A stretch of DNA of 64,000 bases from Streptomyces sp. NBC_01551. GTDB taxonomy: Bacteria > Actinomycetota > Actinomycetes > Streptomycetales > Streptomycetaceae. The notes beneath the pieces are model-generated. The model ran no database searches and was not told where the DNA came from. It saw only the letters and a program-made list of their open reading frames with translations. Positions 9,458-18,245 of the stretch are shown here, in pieces. The translations under genes and the position numbers were made by a program. The stretch lies in assembly GCF_026339935.1 (NCBI RefSeq), contig NZ_JAPEPX010000001.1, positions 1,532,501 through 1,596,500 of the forward strand. The letters are read 5' to 3'. The stretch's first letter is position 1; each line of letters starts with the position of its first letter.

Positions 9458-10369
9458 CTAGTGCCGCCGCTCCTGCTTCTGCTTGCAGTCCACGCACAGC
9501 GTGGCCCGGGGGAAGGCCTGCATCCTGGCCTTGCCGATGGGCTGCCCGCAGTTCTCGCAGAGCCCGTACGTGCCCGCTTCCAGCCGCTCCAGGGCCCGCT
9601 CGGTCTGCTCCAGCATCTGCGTCGCGTTCGCGGCGAGGGCCAGCTCGGACTCCCGGGTGATGTTCTTGGTGCCCGTATCGGCCTGGTCGTCGCCCGCGCC
9701 GTCGCCCGAGTCCCGCATCAGGCCGGCGATGGCCTGCTCCGAGGCGTCCAGCTCGGCGCGCAGCCGCAGCACCTCGCTGGACAGCTCGTCACGGGCCTCC
9801 GCGACCTCCGCCGGGGTCCAGGGGTCCTCCCCGGGCCGTACGGCGAGCTCGCCGGGCTCCAGGCCCGCCGCCGCGCCCTGAGCCTTGCCGTGCGTCTTGG
9901 GCAGCCCGCTGGTGGCCGTCGCGGCCGTCTTCCTGGCCGTGCCCGTGCTCTTCTTGGCAACCACTTTCCCGGCTCCCGTCTTGTGCGCGGCCTGCGCCGC
10001 CCCCTCGGCCGCGGCCGCCTTGGCCGTGACCTTCCCCGCGGTCGTCCTGCCGACGGCGGTCGCCTTCTTCGCGGCCGGCGTCTTCTTCGCCGGGACCTTC
10101 TTCACGGCGGCCGCCGTCTTGGCGGGCGCCGCCTTCCCGGCCGCGACCTTCCCGGCCACGCCCTTTCCGGCCGGGGCCTTCTTCGCCGGGGCCTTCTTCG
10201 CAGCCCTCTTCGGCGCGGCCCGCTTCGCCGCGGCCTCCTGCGCCACGATCTCCTTCACCACGGCCTCCTTCGCCGCGGCCGGGACCCCGGCGGGCTCCCC
10301 GTCACTCTTCCCGACGGCCTTCCTGGCAGTCCTCCCGGCAGTACTCCCGGCGGTCTTCTTCGCCACCAT
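9458..10369 (-). CDS. DksA/TraR-type zinc-finger protein with Lys/Ala-rich N-terminus
   Basis: 303 aa from the ATG at 10369, chosen because GAAGGGG lies 8 bases upstream. Residues about 1-165 are low-complexity Lys/Ala/Pro (repeated AKK, APAK, GKV) like a histone-H1 or AlgP tail and are probably disordered and DNA-binding. Residues 190-300 hold a coiled-coil helix pair and a four-Cys zinc finger (CENCGQ...CVDCKQK). Classical DksA/TraR proteins are about 70-150 aa and act in the RNA polymerase secondary channel. This fusion could combine chromatin binding with that role. Divergent from ileS. Confidence 0.85.
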   Translation of the reverse strand: MVAKKTAGSTAGRTARKAVGKSDGEPAGVPAAAKEAVVKEIVAQEAAAKRAAPKRAAKKAPAKKAPAGKGVAGKVAAGKAAPAKTAAAVKKVPAKKTPAAKKATAVGRTTAGKVTAKAAAAEGAAQAAHKTGAGKVVAKKSTGTARKTAATATSGLPKTHGKAQGAAAGLEPGELAVRPGEDPWTPAEVAEARDELSSEVLRLRAELDASEQAIAGLMRDSGDGAGDDQADTGTKNITRESELALAANATQMLEQTERALERLEAGTYGLCENCGQPIGKARMQAFPRATLCVDCKQKQERRH

Positions 10370-10418
10370 GGCCGCGGCCCCTTCACATACTGTGATCTTG
10401 CACGCGAATCGTGCCGGA

Positions 10419-10447
10419 ACGATAAATCGCCTCCGGCCCAGCGGCAA
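10419..10447 (-). promoter_or_regulatory. Putative promoter of the DksA-like gene
   Basis: Read on the minus strand, TTGCCG and TATCGT are separated by 17 bases, about 50 bases before the start codon. Match to the HrdB consensus is moderate. Confidence 0.4.
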
Positions 10448-10631
10448 CGGGGCACGCGTCCCTCACCACCAACCTGCATCCGTTGTGCCCAGCGGGGAGC
10501 CCGGTAACCCGCCCCACCCGCCCCGCCGGATCCCGTACCGGCCCGTCGGCCCATTCGGGTCACCCCGCGGCCCTTGGCCACGCCGCGGCCACGCCGCGCC
10601 CTCGCCACGCCCGCGGCGCCCGTAAACCGGT

Positions 10632-10660
10632 CTGCCGAGCGGCGCCCCGGCCCGTACACT
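10632..10660 (+). promoter_or_regulatory. Putative ileS promoter
   Basis: CTGCCG at about 10632 and TACACT at 10655-10660, about 17 bases apart, lie just before the T-box leader. The -35 match is weak. Confidence 0.35.
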
Positions 10661-10674
10661 GGGCCCAGCGAAAG

Positions 10675-10954
10675 GCATGGATGGGGACGAGTAGCGTCGG
10701 ACGCAGCCAGGAGCGACCCGGGGACGGTGAGAGCCCGGGGGCGAGCGCGACGTGAAGGATCACCCCGGAGCCGCCGGAAGAAAGCCCGCACGGATTCCGC
10801 ACGGAGTCCCGCAGGGCGAGTAGAACCGGCTCGCGCCCCAATGAGGGGGCCCCCGGACCCGTCCGGAGGCCAAGGAGGGTGGTACCGCGGGAGCCGTCAG
10901 CGCTCTCGTCCCTCCGGACGGAATGACACCCCGCCGGAGGAAGAGTTCAGCCTC
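10675..10954 (+). promoter_or_regulatory. T-box riboswitch controlling ileS translation
   Basis: The leader contains the T-box core AGGGTGGTACCGCGG (10876-10890); its TGGT can pair with the ACCA end of uncharged tRNA. GGGG (10683-10686) plus ACGAGTA and CCCC (10763-10766) form the base of stem I, placing an ATC isoleucine codon (10759-10761) in the specifier loop. Two exclusive pairings are visible: CCTCCGGAC (10911-10919) with GTCCGGAGG (10861-10869), or CCTCCGG (10911-10917) with CCGGAGG (10934-10940). The second covers the ileS Shine-Dalgarno. Control is therefore probably translational, as known for actinobacterial ileS T-boxes. Confidence 0.93.
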
Positions 10955-13900
10955 ATGACCACACCGCCGCAGTACCGCCCGGTACCCGCCCAGGTCGACC
11001 TGCCTGCCCTTGAGCACGCCGTCCTCGACTTCTGGCGCGAGAGCAAGACCTTCGCCAAGACCCTGGAGCAGTCCGAGGGACGCCCCGAGTGGGTCTTCTA
11101 CGAGGGCCCGCCGACCGCGAACGGCATGCCCGGCGCCCACCACATCGAGGCCCGCGTCTTCAAGGACGTCTTCCCCCGGTTCCGCACCATGCGCGGCTAC
11201 CACGTCGCCCGCAAGGCCGGCTGGGACTGCCACGGCCTGCCCGTCGAGCTCGCCGTCGAGAAGGAGCTCGGCTTCAACGGCAAGCAGGACATCGAGGCGT
11301 ACGGCATCGCCGAGTTCAACGCCAAGTGCCGCGAGTCCGTGACCCGCCACACCGACGCGTTCACCGAGCTCACGACCCGGATGGGCTACTGGGTCGACCT
11401 GGACGACGCGTACCGGACCATGGACCCCGAGTACGTCGAGTCCGTGTGGTGGTCGCTGAAGGAGATCTTCAACAAGGGCCTGCTCACCCAGGACCACCGC
11501 GTCGCCCCCTGGTGCCCCCGCTGCGGCACCGGCCTCTCGGACCACGAGCTGGCGCAGGGCTACGAGACGGTCGTCGACCCCTCCGTCTACGTCCGCTTCC
11601 CGCTGACCTCCGGCCCGCTGGCCGGCGAGGCGGCGCTGCTGGTCTGGACGACGACCCCGTGGACCCTGGTGTCCAACACCGCGGTCGCCGCGCACCCCGA
11701 GGTCACCTACGTGGTCGCCACGAACGGTGAGGAGAAGCTGGTCGTCGCCCAGCCGCTGCTGGAGAAGTCCCTGGGCGAGGGCTGGGAGGCCACCGGCCAG
11801 ACCTTCACGGGCAAGGAGATGGAGCGCTGGACGTACCAGCGTCCCTTCGACCTGGTGGAGTTCCCCGCTCCGGCCCACTACGTCGTGAACGCCGAGTACG
11901 TCACGACCGAGGACGGCACCGGTCTGGTCCACCAGTCCCCCGCCTTCGGCGCCGACGACCTCGCGGTCTGCCGCGCGTACGGCCTGCCCGTCGTGAACCC
12001 GGTCCGCCCCGACGGCACCTTCGAGGAGGAGGTCCCGCTCGTCGGCGGCGTCTTCTTCAAGAAGGCCGACGAGAAGCTGACCGCCGACCTCGACGCGCGC
12101 GGCCTGCTCTTCAAGCACATCGCCTACGAGCACAGCTACCCGCACTGCTGGCGCTGCCACACGGCCCTGCTCTACTACGCGCAGCCGTCCTGGTACATCC
12201 GCACCACCGCCGTCAAGGACGCGATGCTGCGGGAGAACGAGAAGACCAACTGGTTCCCGGACTCGGTCAAGCAGGGCCGCTTCGGCGACTGGCTGAACAA
12301 CAACATCGACTGGGCGCTGTCCCGCAACCGCTACTGGGGCACCCCGCTGCCGATCTGGCGCTGCGAGGAGAACCACCTCACCTGCGTCGGCTCCCGCGCG
12401 GAGCTGGGCGAGCTGTCGGGCCGGGACCAGTCGGCCCTGGACCCGCACCGCCCGTACATCGACGACGTGACCTTCACCTGCACCGCCGAGGGCTGCTCCC
12501 TCGAAGCGGTCCGCGTGCCGGAGGTCATCGACGCCTGGTACGACTCGGGCTCGATGCCGTTCGCGCAGTGGGGCTACCCGCACAAGAACAAGGAGATCTT
12601 CGAGAAGCGCTACCCGGCGCAGTTCATCTCGGAGGCGATCGACCAGACGCGCGGGTGGTTCTACACGCTGATGGCGGTCGGCACCCTGGTCTTCGACAAG
12701 TCCTCCTACGAGAACGTGGTCTGCCTGGGCCACATCCTCGCCGAGGACGGCCGCAAGATGTCCAAGCACCTGGGCAACACCCTCGAGCCGATCCAGCTTA
12801 TGGATCAGCACGGCGCGGACGCGGTCCGCTGGTTCATGGCGGCCGGCGGCTCCCCGTGGGCGGCGCGGCGCGTGGGCCACGGCACGATCCAGGAGGTGGT
12901 CCGCAAGACCCTCCTCACGTACTGGAACACGGTCGCCTTCCAGGCGCTGTACGCCCGTACGTCGAACTGGGCCCCCTCCGCGGCCGACCCGGCCCCGGCG
13001 GACCGCACGGTCCTGGACCGCTGGCTCCTGTCCGAGCTCCACACCCTGGTGGCCGAGGTCACCGAGGCGATGGAGTCGTACGACACCCAGCGCGCCGGCA
13101 AGCTCCTGTCCTCCTTCGTGGACGACCTCTCCAACTGGTACGTCCGCCGTTCGCGGCGCCGGTTCTGGCAGGGCGACGCCTCGGCGCTGCGCACGCTGCA
13201 CGACGTGGTCGAGACGGTGACCCGCCTCATGGCCCCGCTCACCCCCTTCATCACGGAGCGGGTCTGGCAGGACATGATCGTCCCGGTGACCCCGGACGTC
13301 CCGGAGTCGGTGCACCTGTCGTCGTGGCCGGAGTCGGACGCCTCGGCGATCGACCCGACCCTCTCGCAGCAGATGCTGCTGGTACGCCGCCTCGTGGAGC
13401 TGGGCCGCGCCACCCGCGCGGAGTCGGGCGTGAAGACCCGCCAGCCGCTCTCCCGGGCCCTGGTCGGCGCGACGGGCTTCGACGCGTTGTCGGCGGACCT
13501 CCAGGCCCAGATCACGGAGGAGCTGAACGTGTCCTCCCTGGCCTCGCTCTCCGAGGTCGGCGGGTCCCTGGTGGACACGACGGCGAAGGCGAACTTCCGG
13601 GCGCTGGGCAAGCGGTTCGGCAAGGGCGTGCAGGACGTCGCCAAGGCTGTGGCCGCGGCCGACGCGGCGGCGCTCTCCCTGGCCCTGCGGTCCGGCTCGG
13701 CCGAGGTGCTGGTGGACGGCTCGCCGGTCACCCTCACCCCGGAGGAGGTCATCATCACGGAGACCCCGCGCGAGGGCTGGTCGGTGGCGTCCGACTCGGG
13801 CGCGACGGTGGCCCTGGACCTGGAGATCACCCCGGAGCTGCGGCTGGCGGGCCTGGCGCGTGACGCGATCCGGCTGATCCAGGAGGCCCGGAAGAACTCC

Positions 13901-14107
13901 GGCCTGGACGTCGCGGACCGGATCGCCCTGCGCTGGTCCGCGTCGGACCCGGAGCTGGTGACGGCCCTGACGGACCACGCGGCGCTGATCGCGGACGAGG
14001 TCCTGGCGACCGACTTCGCCGCCGGCGACGCGGACGCGGACGCCGGCTACGGCGACCCCTTCACGGACGCCCCGCTGGGCCTGACCTTCCGCCTCCGCAA
14101 GGCGTAG
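10955..14107 (+). CDS. ileS: Isoleucyl-tRNA synthetase, type 2, with GXHH motif
   Basis: 1050 aa. The ATG at 10955 follows GGAGGAAG at 10936. Class I synthetase: ATP-binding signature, CP1 editing domain (WTTTPWTLVSNTAVAAHP), KMSKH loop (601-605), anticodon-binding domain and C-terminal extension. The length and GPPTANGMPG context fit the eukaryote-like IleS2 type. The HxGH signature is replaced by G60-A61-H62-H63, so the first and third positions appear swapped. As I recall, published work on IleS2 links this GXHH form to very high mupirocin resistance. Controlled by the upstream T-box; followed by a strong terminator. Confidence 0.97.
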   Translation: MTTPPQYRPVPAQVDLPALEHAVLDFWRESKTFAKTLEQSEGRPEWVFYEGPPTANGMPGAHHIEARVFKDVFPRFRTMRGYHVARKAGWDCHGLPVELAVEKELGFNGKQDIEAYGIAEFNAKCRESVTRHTDAFTELTTRMGYWVDLDDAYRTMDPEYVESVWWSLKEIFNKGLLTQDHRVAPWCPRCGTGLSDHELAQGYETVVDPSVYVRFPLTSGPLAGEAALLVWTTTPWTLVSNTAVAAHPEVTYVVATNGEEKLVVAQPLLEKSLGEGWEATGQTFTGKEMERWTYQRPFDLVEFPAPAHYVVNAEYVTTEDGTGLVHQSPAFGADDLAVCRAYGLPVVNPVRPDGTFEEEVPLVGGVFFKKADEKLTADLDARGLLFKHIAYEHSYPHCWRCHTALLYYAQPSWYIRTTAVKDAMLRENEKTNWFPDSVKQGRFGDWLNNNIDWALSRNRYWGTPLPIWRCEENHLTCVGSRAELGELSGRDQSALDPHRPYIDDVTFTCTAEGCSLEAVRVPEVIDAWYDSGSMPFAQWGYPHKNKEIFEKRYPAQFISEAIDQTRGWFYTLMAVGTLVFDKSSYENVVCLGHILAEDGRKMSKHLGNTLEPIQLMDQHGADAVRWFMAAGGSPWAARRVGHGTIQEVVRKTLLTYWNTVAFQALYARTSNWAPSAADPAPADRTVLDRWLLSELHTLVAEVTEAMESYDTQRAGKLLSSFVDDLSNWYVRRSRRRFWQGDASALRTLHDVVETVTRLMAPLTPFITERVWQDMIVPVTPDVPESVHLSSWPESDASAIDPTLSQQMLLVRRLVELGRATRAESGVKTRQPLSRALVGATGFDALSADLQAQITEELNVSSLASLSEVGGSLVDTTAKANFRALGKRFGKGVQDVAKAVAAADAAALSLALRSGSAEVLVDGSPVTLTPEEVIITETPREGWSVASDSGATVALDLEITPELRLAGLARDAIRLIQEARKNSGLDVADRIALRWSASDPELVTALTDHAALIADEVLATDFAAGDADADAGYGDPFTDAPLGLTFRLRKA

Positions 14108-14116
14108 CCCCGATCC

Positions 14117-14158
14117 CTGTGGCCCGGCCCCTCCCCTCAGGGGGGTGCCGGGCCACAG
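14117..14158 (+). terminator. ileS terminator
   Basis: CTGTGGCCCGGC pairs perfectly with GCCGGGCCACAG, with further C/G-run pairing inside the loop, 9 bases after the ileS stop. No T-tract. Confidence 0.75.
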
Positions 14159-14213
14159 CCGTGTCTGCTCCCCGCCCCGCCCTTCCTCCGTTCCCCGGGC
14201 TCCGCCCGGACCC

Positions 14214-14263
14214 GCGCCTCACACACCGGCGGGGCTGGACTTGCCGGCGTTCGAGGCGCGGGG
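14214..14263. repeat. Dispersed intergenic hairpin element, copy A
   Basis: Left arm GCGCCTCACACACCGGCGG and right arm CCGGCGTTCGAGGCGC form an imperfect hairpin around GGGCTGGACTTG. Related sequence lies at 30769-30796, 38131-38173 and 53627-53661. Sits between the convergent ileS and divIVA genes. Confidence 0.6.
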
Positions 14264-14385
14264 GTCCGGGGACAGAGCCCCGGCGAAGGCGCCGTACCGG
14301 GTACGGAAACGGGCCGGGCCCGGTGCCCCCGTGGGGGAACCGGGCCCGGCCCGAAGTGCTGCTGCCGCCGACTGGCGAGCGGCGC

Positions 14386-15591
14386 TTAGTTGTCGTCCTC
14401 GTCGATCAGGAAGCCCCGCATCGGCGAGGGCGCCTGCATCGGCTGCGGCGCGGCCGGCCGGACCGGAGCCATCGGCTGGGTCATCGCCGGGGACATCTGC
14501 TGCTGGCCACCGTAGGAGGGACCGGCGCCCATCGGCGACGGGCCACCCATCGGGGACGGACCACCCATCGGCGACGGGCCGCCCATGGAGTGCCCCATCG
14601 CACCGGCCGGAGCCATCGACGGGGTCGGCGACGGCGGCAGCGCCGGGCCGGCCGGGTTCCGCGGCGGGGCCAGGGAGTCGTCGGCCTGGGTCTCCAGCTG
14701 ACGCAGCTGCGACTCCAGGTAGGACTTCAGACGCGTACGGTACTCACGCTCGAAGCCCCGCAGGTCCTCGACCTTGCGCTCCAGCGTGGCGCGGGCGGAC
14801 TCCAGCGAGCCCATCGCGACGCGGTGCTTCTCCTGCGCGTCCCGCTCCAGCGCGTCGGCCTTGGCGCGGGCGTCCCGCTCCAGACCCTCGGCACGGCTGC
14901 GCGCCTCGCCGACGATCTTGTTGGCCTCGGAACGGGCCTCCGCGATCGCCTGGTCGGCGGTCTGCTGCGCGAGCGACAGGACGCGGGCGGCGCTGTCGCC
15001 ACCGGGGCCCTGCTGCGGGAGCTGCGGCTGCTGCATCTGCTGCTGCATGGGCTGGCCCATGGGCTGCATCTGCTGCCCCATCGGCTGCATCTGCTGGCCC
15101 ATCGGCTGGCCGAGCTGGTTCTGGCCGCCCATGGACTGCTGCGGCATGCCCTGCTGCGGCATCCCCTGCTGCATACCGGGCTGGCCGCCCATGGTGTGCT
15201 GCTGCATGGGGCCACCCATCGGGCCCGGACCCTGCGGTCCGTGTCCGCCGGGGCCGGCGGGAAGCTGCGGCTGGCCGCCGGGCAGCTGGGGCGGGCCCAT
15301 CTGCGGCTGCTGCTGCTGCGGCGGGCCGGATATGGCCGCGGGCACGGGGGCGCCGGGGCCGCGCTGGTCCTGGGGTTCCGGCTTGCGCATGCCCTGCTGC
15401 TGCTGGTTCTGCGCGGCGGCGCGCGTGGCGGCCGCCAGCTTGGCGCGCAGGTCCTCGTTCTCGCGCAGCAGGCGCGTCAGTTCGGACTCGACCTCGTCGA
15501 GGAAGGCATCGACCTCGTCCTCGTCATAGCCTTCTCGAAGGCGGACGGTCGTGAACTGCTTGTTCCGCACGTCCTCGGGAGTCAGCGGCAT
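14386..15591 (-). CDS. divIVA: DivIVA, polar growth coiled-coil protein
   Basis: 401 aa. The N-terminal DivIVA domain (MPLTPEDVRNKQFTTVRLRE, about 1-65) includes the membrane-binding loop and first coiled coil. A long Gln/Met/Gly/Pro-rich linker with repeated QQGM, GQQMQPM and GPM units follows (about 70-205), then a second coiled coil (about 205-320, RAEGLERDARAKADALERDA) and a second GP(S/M)MGG-rich tail. In Streptomyces this protein marks hyphal tips and recruits wall synthesis; it is essential there. Last gene of the dcw run as listed here. Confidence 0.95.
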   Translation of the reverse strand: MPLTPEDVRNKQFTTVRLREGYDEDEVDAFLDEVESELTRLLRENEDLRAKLAAATRAAAQNQQQQGMRKPEPQDQRGPGAPVPAAISGPPQQQQPQMGPPQLPGGQPQLPAGPGGHGPQGPGPMGGPMQQHTMGGQPGMQQGMPQQGMPQQSMGGQNQLGQPMGQQMQPMGQQMQPMGQPMQQQMQQPQLPQQGPGGDSAARVLSLAQQTADQAIAEARSEANKIVGEARSRAEGLERDARAKADALERDAQEKHRVAMGSLESARATLERKVEDLRGFEREYRTRLKSYLESQLRQLETQADDSLAPPRNPAGPALPPSPTPSMAPAGAMGHSMGGPSPMGGPSPMGGPSPMGAGPSYGGQQQMSPAMTQPMAPVRPAAPQPMQAPSPMRGFLIDEDDN

Positions 15592-15673
15592 GTCTTCTTC
15601 ACCTCTACGTAGTCGTCGGCAGTCGGCAAGACCGTATCGGGACTGTCCCCGCGCGCGCGGAGAAGCTCATCGT

Positions 15674-15970
15674 TCACACGCTTCTCGCAGCGGTGCTCAC
15701 GAAACTGATGAGGATGTAAACGATGATCATCAGAACGAAGAAGGACAGGTCGAGTGCCACGCCCCCGAGACGCAACGGCGGGATGAACCGCCGGAGAAGC
15801 TTGAGCGGTGGATCGGTAAGAGTGTAGGTGGCCTCCAGAACGACCACCATCGCCTTGCCGGGTGTCCATGAACGTGCGAACTGGAACACGTAGTCCATGA
15901 CCAGTCGGAAGATCAGCACGATGAGGAAGCACATCAGCGCGATGTAGACGACCTGCAGTGCGACACCCAT
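15674..15970 (-). CDS. YggT family membrane protein
   Basis: 98 aa with two YggT-type membrane segments (about 5-27 and 66-90) flanking a hydrophilic stretch containing TYTLTDPPLKLLRRFIPP, the family signature. Usually lies between sepF and divIVA in Gram-positive division clusters, as here. Role unclear; proposed in membrane or division processes. Confidence 0.9.
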   Translation of the reverse strand: MGVALQVVYIALMCFLIVLIFRLVMDYVFQFARSWTPGKAMVVVLEATYTLTDPPLKLLRRFIPPLRLGGVALDLSFFVLMIIVYILISFVSTAARSV

Positions 15971-16030
15971 CCCGCGCTTCCCTCTCCCCTGTCCTCGCTC
16001 TGTTCCCGGTCCCGTATCTGACGGATCGGT

Positions 16031-16639
16031 CTAGCTTTGGTTGAAGAACCCGCCCTCCGCGATGCGGGCCTTGTCCTCCGCCGTGACATCGACGTTAGCA
16101 GGCGACAGCAGGAACACCTTCTGTGTCACGCGTTCAATGCTGCCGTGCAGGCCGAACACGAGGCCGGCGGCGAAGTCGACAAGACGCTTCGCGTCAGTGT
16201 CGTCCATCTCCGTGAGATTCATGATCACCGGAGTGCCCTCACGGAAGTGTTCCCCGATGGTACGGGCCTCGTTGTACGTCCGCGGGTGCAGCGTCGTGAT
16301 GCGGTACGGCTCCCGCTCGGAGACGACCTTGGGCATGATCACGGGGGCGTTCTTCTCCAGGTTGGTGCGGTCAGGTGTGATGGATGCCACGGGGGCGATT
16401 CGTGCCGGACGTCCGCTTTCCACCGGCATCGGGGTGGGTTCCCGTTGCGCGGGGGGCTGTGCGACTCGTACCGGTTCGTCCGATACGGGCGATTGGTGCA
16501 CGGGCTGCTGTCGCCGGCGATCCCGCTCCGGTTCCGGCTCGGGCTCGAACTCGTCGTCGGGGTCGTACCCCGGGTTGTCGTACCGGTCGTCCTCCACGAG
16601 GCCGAGGTAGACCGCCATCTTGCGCATCGCGCCGGCCAT
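16031..16639 (-). CDS. sepF: SepF, FtsZ membrane-tethering division protein
   Basis: 202 aa. The N-terminal amphipathic membrane anchor ([20 protein letters not shown]) is followed by an acidic and Pro/Arg-rich linker (about 22-105). The globular SepF domain (about 108-200) contains [20 protein letters not shown] and [16 protein letters not shown]. Actinobacteria lack FtsA, so SepF is expected to be the main FtsZ tether. Intergenic 16640-16790 upstream is comparatively AT-rich and likely holds its promoter. Confidence 0.94.
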   Translation of the reverse strand: MAGAMRKMAVYLGLVEDDRYDNPGYDPDDEFEPEPEPERDRRRQQPVHQSPVSDEPVRVAQPPAQREPTPMPVESGRPARIAPVASITPDRTNLEKNAPVIMPKVVSEREPYRITTLHPRTYNEARTIGEHFREGTPVIMNLTEMDDTDAKRLVDFAAGLVFGLHGSIERVTQKVFLLSPANVDVTAEDKARIAEGGFFNQS

Positions 16640-16790
16640 TCTCCGAGTCCTCCGCTCTGTGGTGGATCGCCCTGTCGCAGGTGTGTCGCTGTGTCACCAA
16701 AGTCACCAACTGCCCGCGATCCACGCGGTCTGCCCGCTCATAGACGGGAATGACCATATTTTCTGCTGTGGTCCGACTTTCTTCGCGACG

Positions 16791-17510
16791 TTACCCGAGC
16801 CGGGGTCTCGCGCCGAGTACCGCAGTGCCGACGCGTACATGTGTCGCACCGGCCGCAACGGCCTGTTCCAGGTCTGCGCTCATCCCTGCCGACACCATCG
16901 TGGCAGCCGGATGGTCCGCGCGCAGGCGGGATGACAATTCCACCAGCCGCTCGAAAGCGGCCTGTTCGCGGCCCGCGTACGGACCGGCCAGCGGGGCGAC
17001 GGTCATCACGCCGTCGATCCGCAGTCCCGGGGCCGCGGCCACGAGGTCCGCCAGCTCCGGGAGCTGCTCGGGCGCCGCGCCCCCGCGGGTCCCGCGCTCG
17101 CCCGACTCGGCGTCGAGCGCGATCTGCACGAGGCAGCCGAGTTCGCGCCCGGCTCCCTCCGCGGCCGCCGAGAGCGCGGTGACGAGCCGGGGCCGGTCCA
17201 CGGACTGCACCACATGCGCGTATCCCGCCACGGAACGGACTTTGTTCGTCTGCAACTGGCCCACGAAGTGCCAGCTGAGCGGCAGATCCGCGCAGGCCGC
17301 GGCCTTGGGGGCGGCATCCTGGTCGCGATTTTCCGCAACATGACGGACACCCAGCTCCGCCAGCAGTCGTACGTCGCTCGCGGGGTAGGTCTTGGTGACC
17401 ACGATGAGGGTCACCTCCTCCCGTTCGCGTCCCGCGGCCGCGCAGGCGGACGAGATGCGTTCCTCCACCCGCGCCAGGTTCTCCGCGAGTTCCGACTTAC
17501 GATCCGTCAT
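16791..17510 (-). CDS. YggS/PROSC-type PLP-binding protein
   Basis: 239 aa TIM-barrel fold related to alanine racemase. The PLP lysine is in LIVVTKTYPASDV, and the conserved LSWHFVGQLQTNKV is present. The family maintains pyridoxal-phosphate homeostasis and has no known catalytic turnover. The start is 3 bases from the pgeF stop. Standard position after ftsZ in Gram-positive dcw clusters. Confidence 0.92.
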   Translation of the reverse strand: MTDRKSELAENLARVEERISSACAAAGREREEVTLIVVTKTYPASDVRLLAELGVRHVAENRDQDAAPKAAACADLPLSWHFVGQLQTNKVRSVAGYAHVVQSVDRPRLVTALSAAAEGAGRELGCLVQIALDAESGERGTRGGAAPEQLPELADLVAAAPGLRIDGVMTVAPLAGPYAGREQAAFERLVELSSRLRADHPAATMVSAGMSADLEQAVAAGATHVRVGTAVLGARPRLG

Positions 17511-17513
17511 TAC

Positions 17514-18245
17514 CTAGTCCAACCAGACATATCCGGCAAGCCGCCCGGTCACCCGGTCACGGCGGTACGAGAAGTGGTCCCGCGACTCCAGTGTGCAGAC
17601 CGGGGAGCGGTGCGTGTGCGCCACCCCCGCCTCCGCGAGCTGGGCGTGCACCCCGGCGACCACGTCGACGGCCGGTGTCCCCCAACTGGTCTCGGAGTAC
17701 GCGGCCGGTACCACCTCCGCCACCGCGTCCCGCATACCGGCGGGAACTTCGTAGCAGCGTCCGCAGACGGCCGGGCCGGTACGGGCGGTCATCCGCCCGG
17801 GTTCGGCCCCGAGGCCGACCATCGCCTCGACCACCGCGGGAACCACTCCGGCGACCAGCCCGGGCCGCCCGGCGTGGGCGGCGCCCACGACCCCGGCGAC
17901 GGGGTCGACCAGCAGGACCGGGGTGCAGTCCGCGGTGAGCACCGCGAGGGCGAGCCCCCGACGCGTGGTCACCACGGCGTCCACGGAGGGGATCGGCCGG
18001 TCCGCCCCCCAGGGTCCGTCGACCACCGCGACGTCCCGCCCGTGCACCTGGTTCATCCAGACCACCCGGTCCGGGTCGATGCCCAGCCCTTCGGCCGCGG
18101 CCGCCCGGTTCGCGAGAACGGCGGCCGGGTCGTCTCCGACCGCGCCGCCGAGATTGAGCTCCTCGTACGGAACGGCGCTCACCCCGCCCCACCGGTCGGT
18201 GAAGGCGAAGTGGGCGCCGTTCTCGATGTGCTGCCCCAGTGTCAC
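17514..18245 (-). CDS. pgeF: PgeF/YfiH-type laccase-domain protein
   Basis: 243 aa. Copper-oxidase-like (DUF152) domain with metal ligands in [25 protein letters not shown] and [13 protein letters not shown]. coli YfiH/PgeF removes misincorporated serine from muropeptide precursors, a peptidoglycan editing role that fits the dcw location. The start overlaps the ftsZ stop by four bases. Older annotations as polyphenol oxidase are less likely. Confidence 0.88.
   Translation of the reverse strand: MTLGQHIENGAHFAFTDRWGGVSAVPYEELNLGGAVGDDPAAVLANRAAAAEGLGIDPDRVVWMNQVHGRDVAVVDGPWGADRPIPSVDAVVTTRRGLALAVLTADCTPVLLVDPVAGVVGAAHAGRPGLVAGVVPAVVEAMVGLGAEPGRMTARTGPAVCGRCYEVPAGMRDAVAEVVPAAYSETSWGTPAVDVVAGVHAQLAEAGVAHTHRSPVCTLESRDHFSYRRDRVTGRLAGYVWLD

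Noticed and set aside
12568..13863. Long plus-strand frame inside ileS (431 codons)
   Set aside because: Arg/Gly/Pro-rich shadow frame of the third-position GC bias; the ileS frame contains all synthetase motifs.
10760..13978. 1072-codon minus-strand frame opposite ileS
   Set aside because: Composition is Arg/Gly/Val-rich without domains; it crosses the T-box and is a mirror of ileS codon bias.
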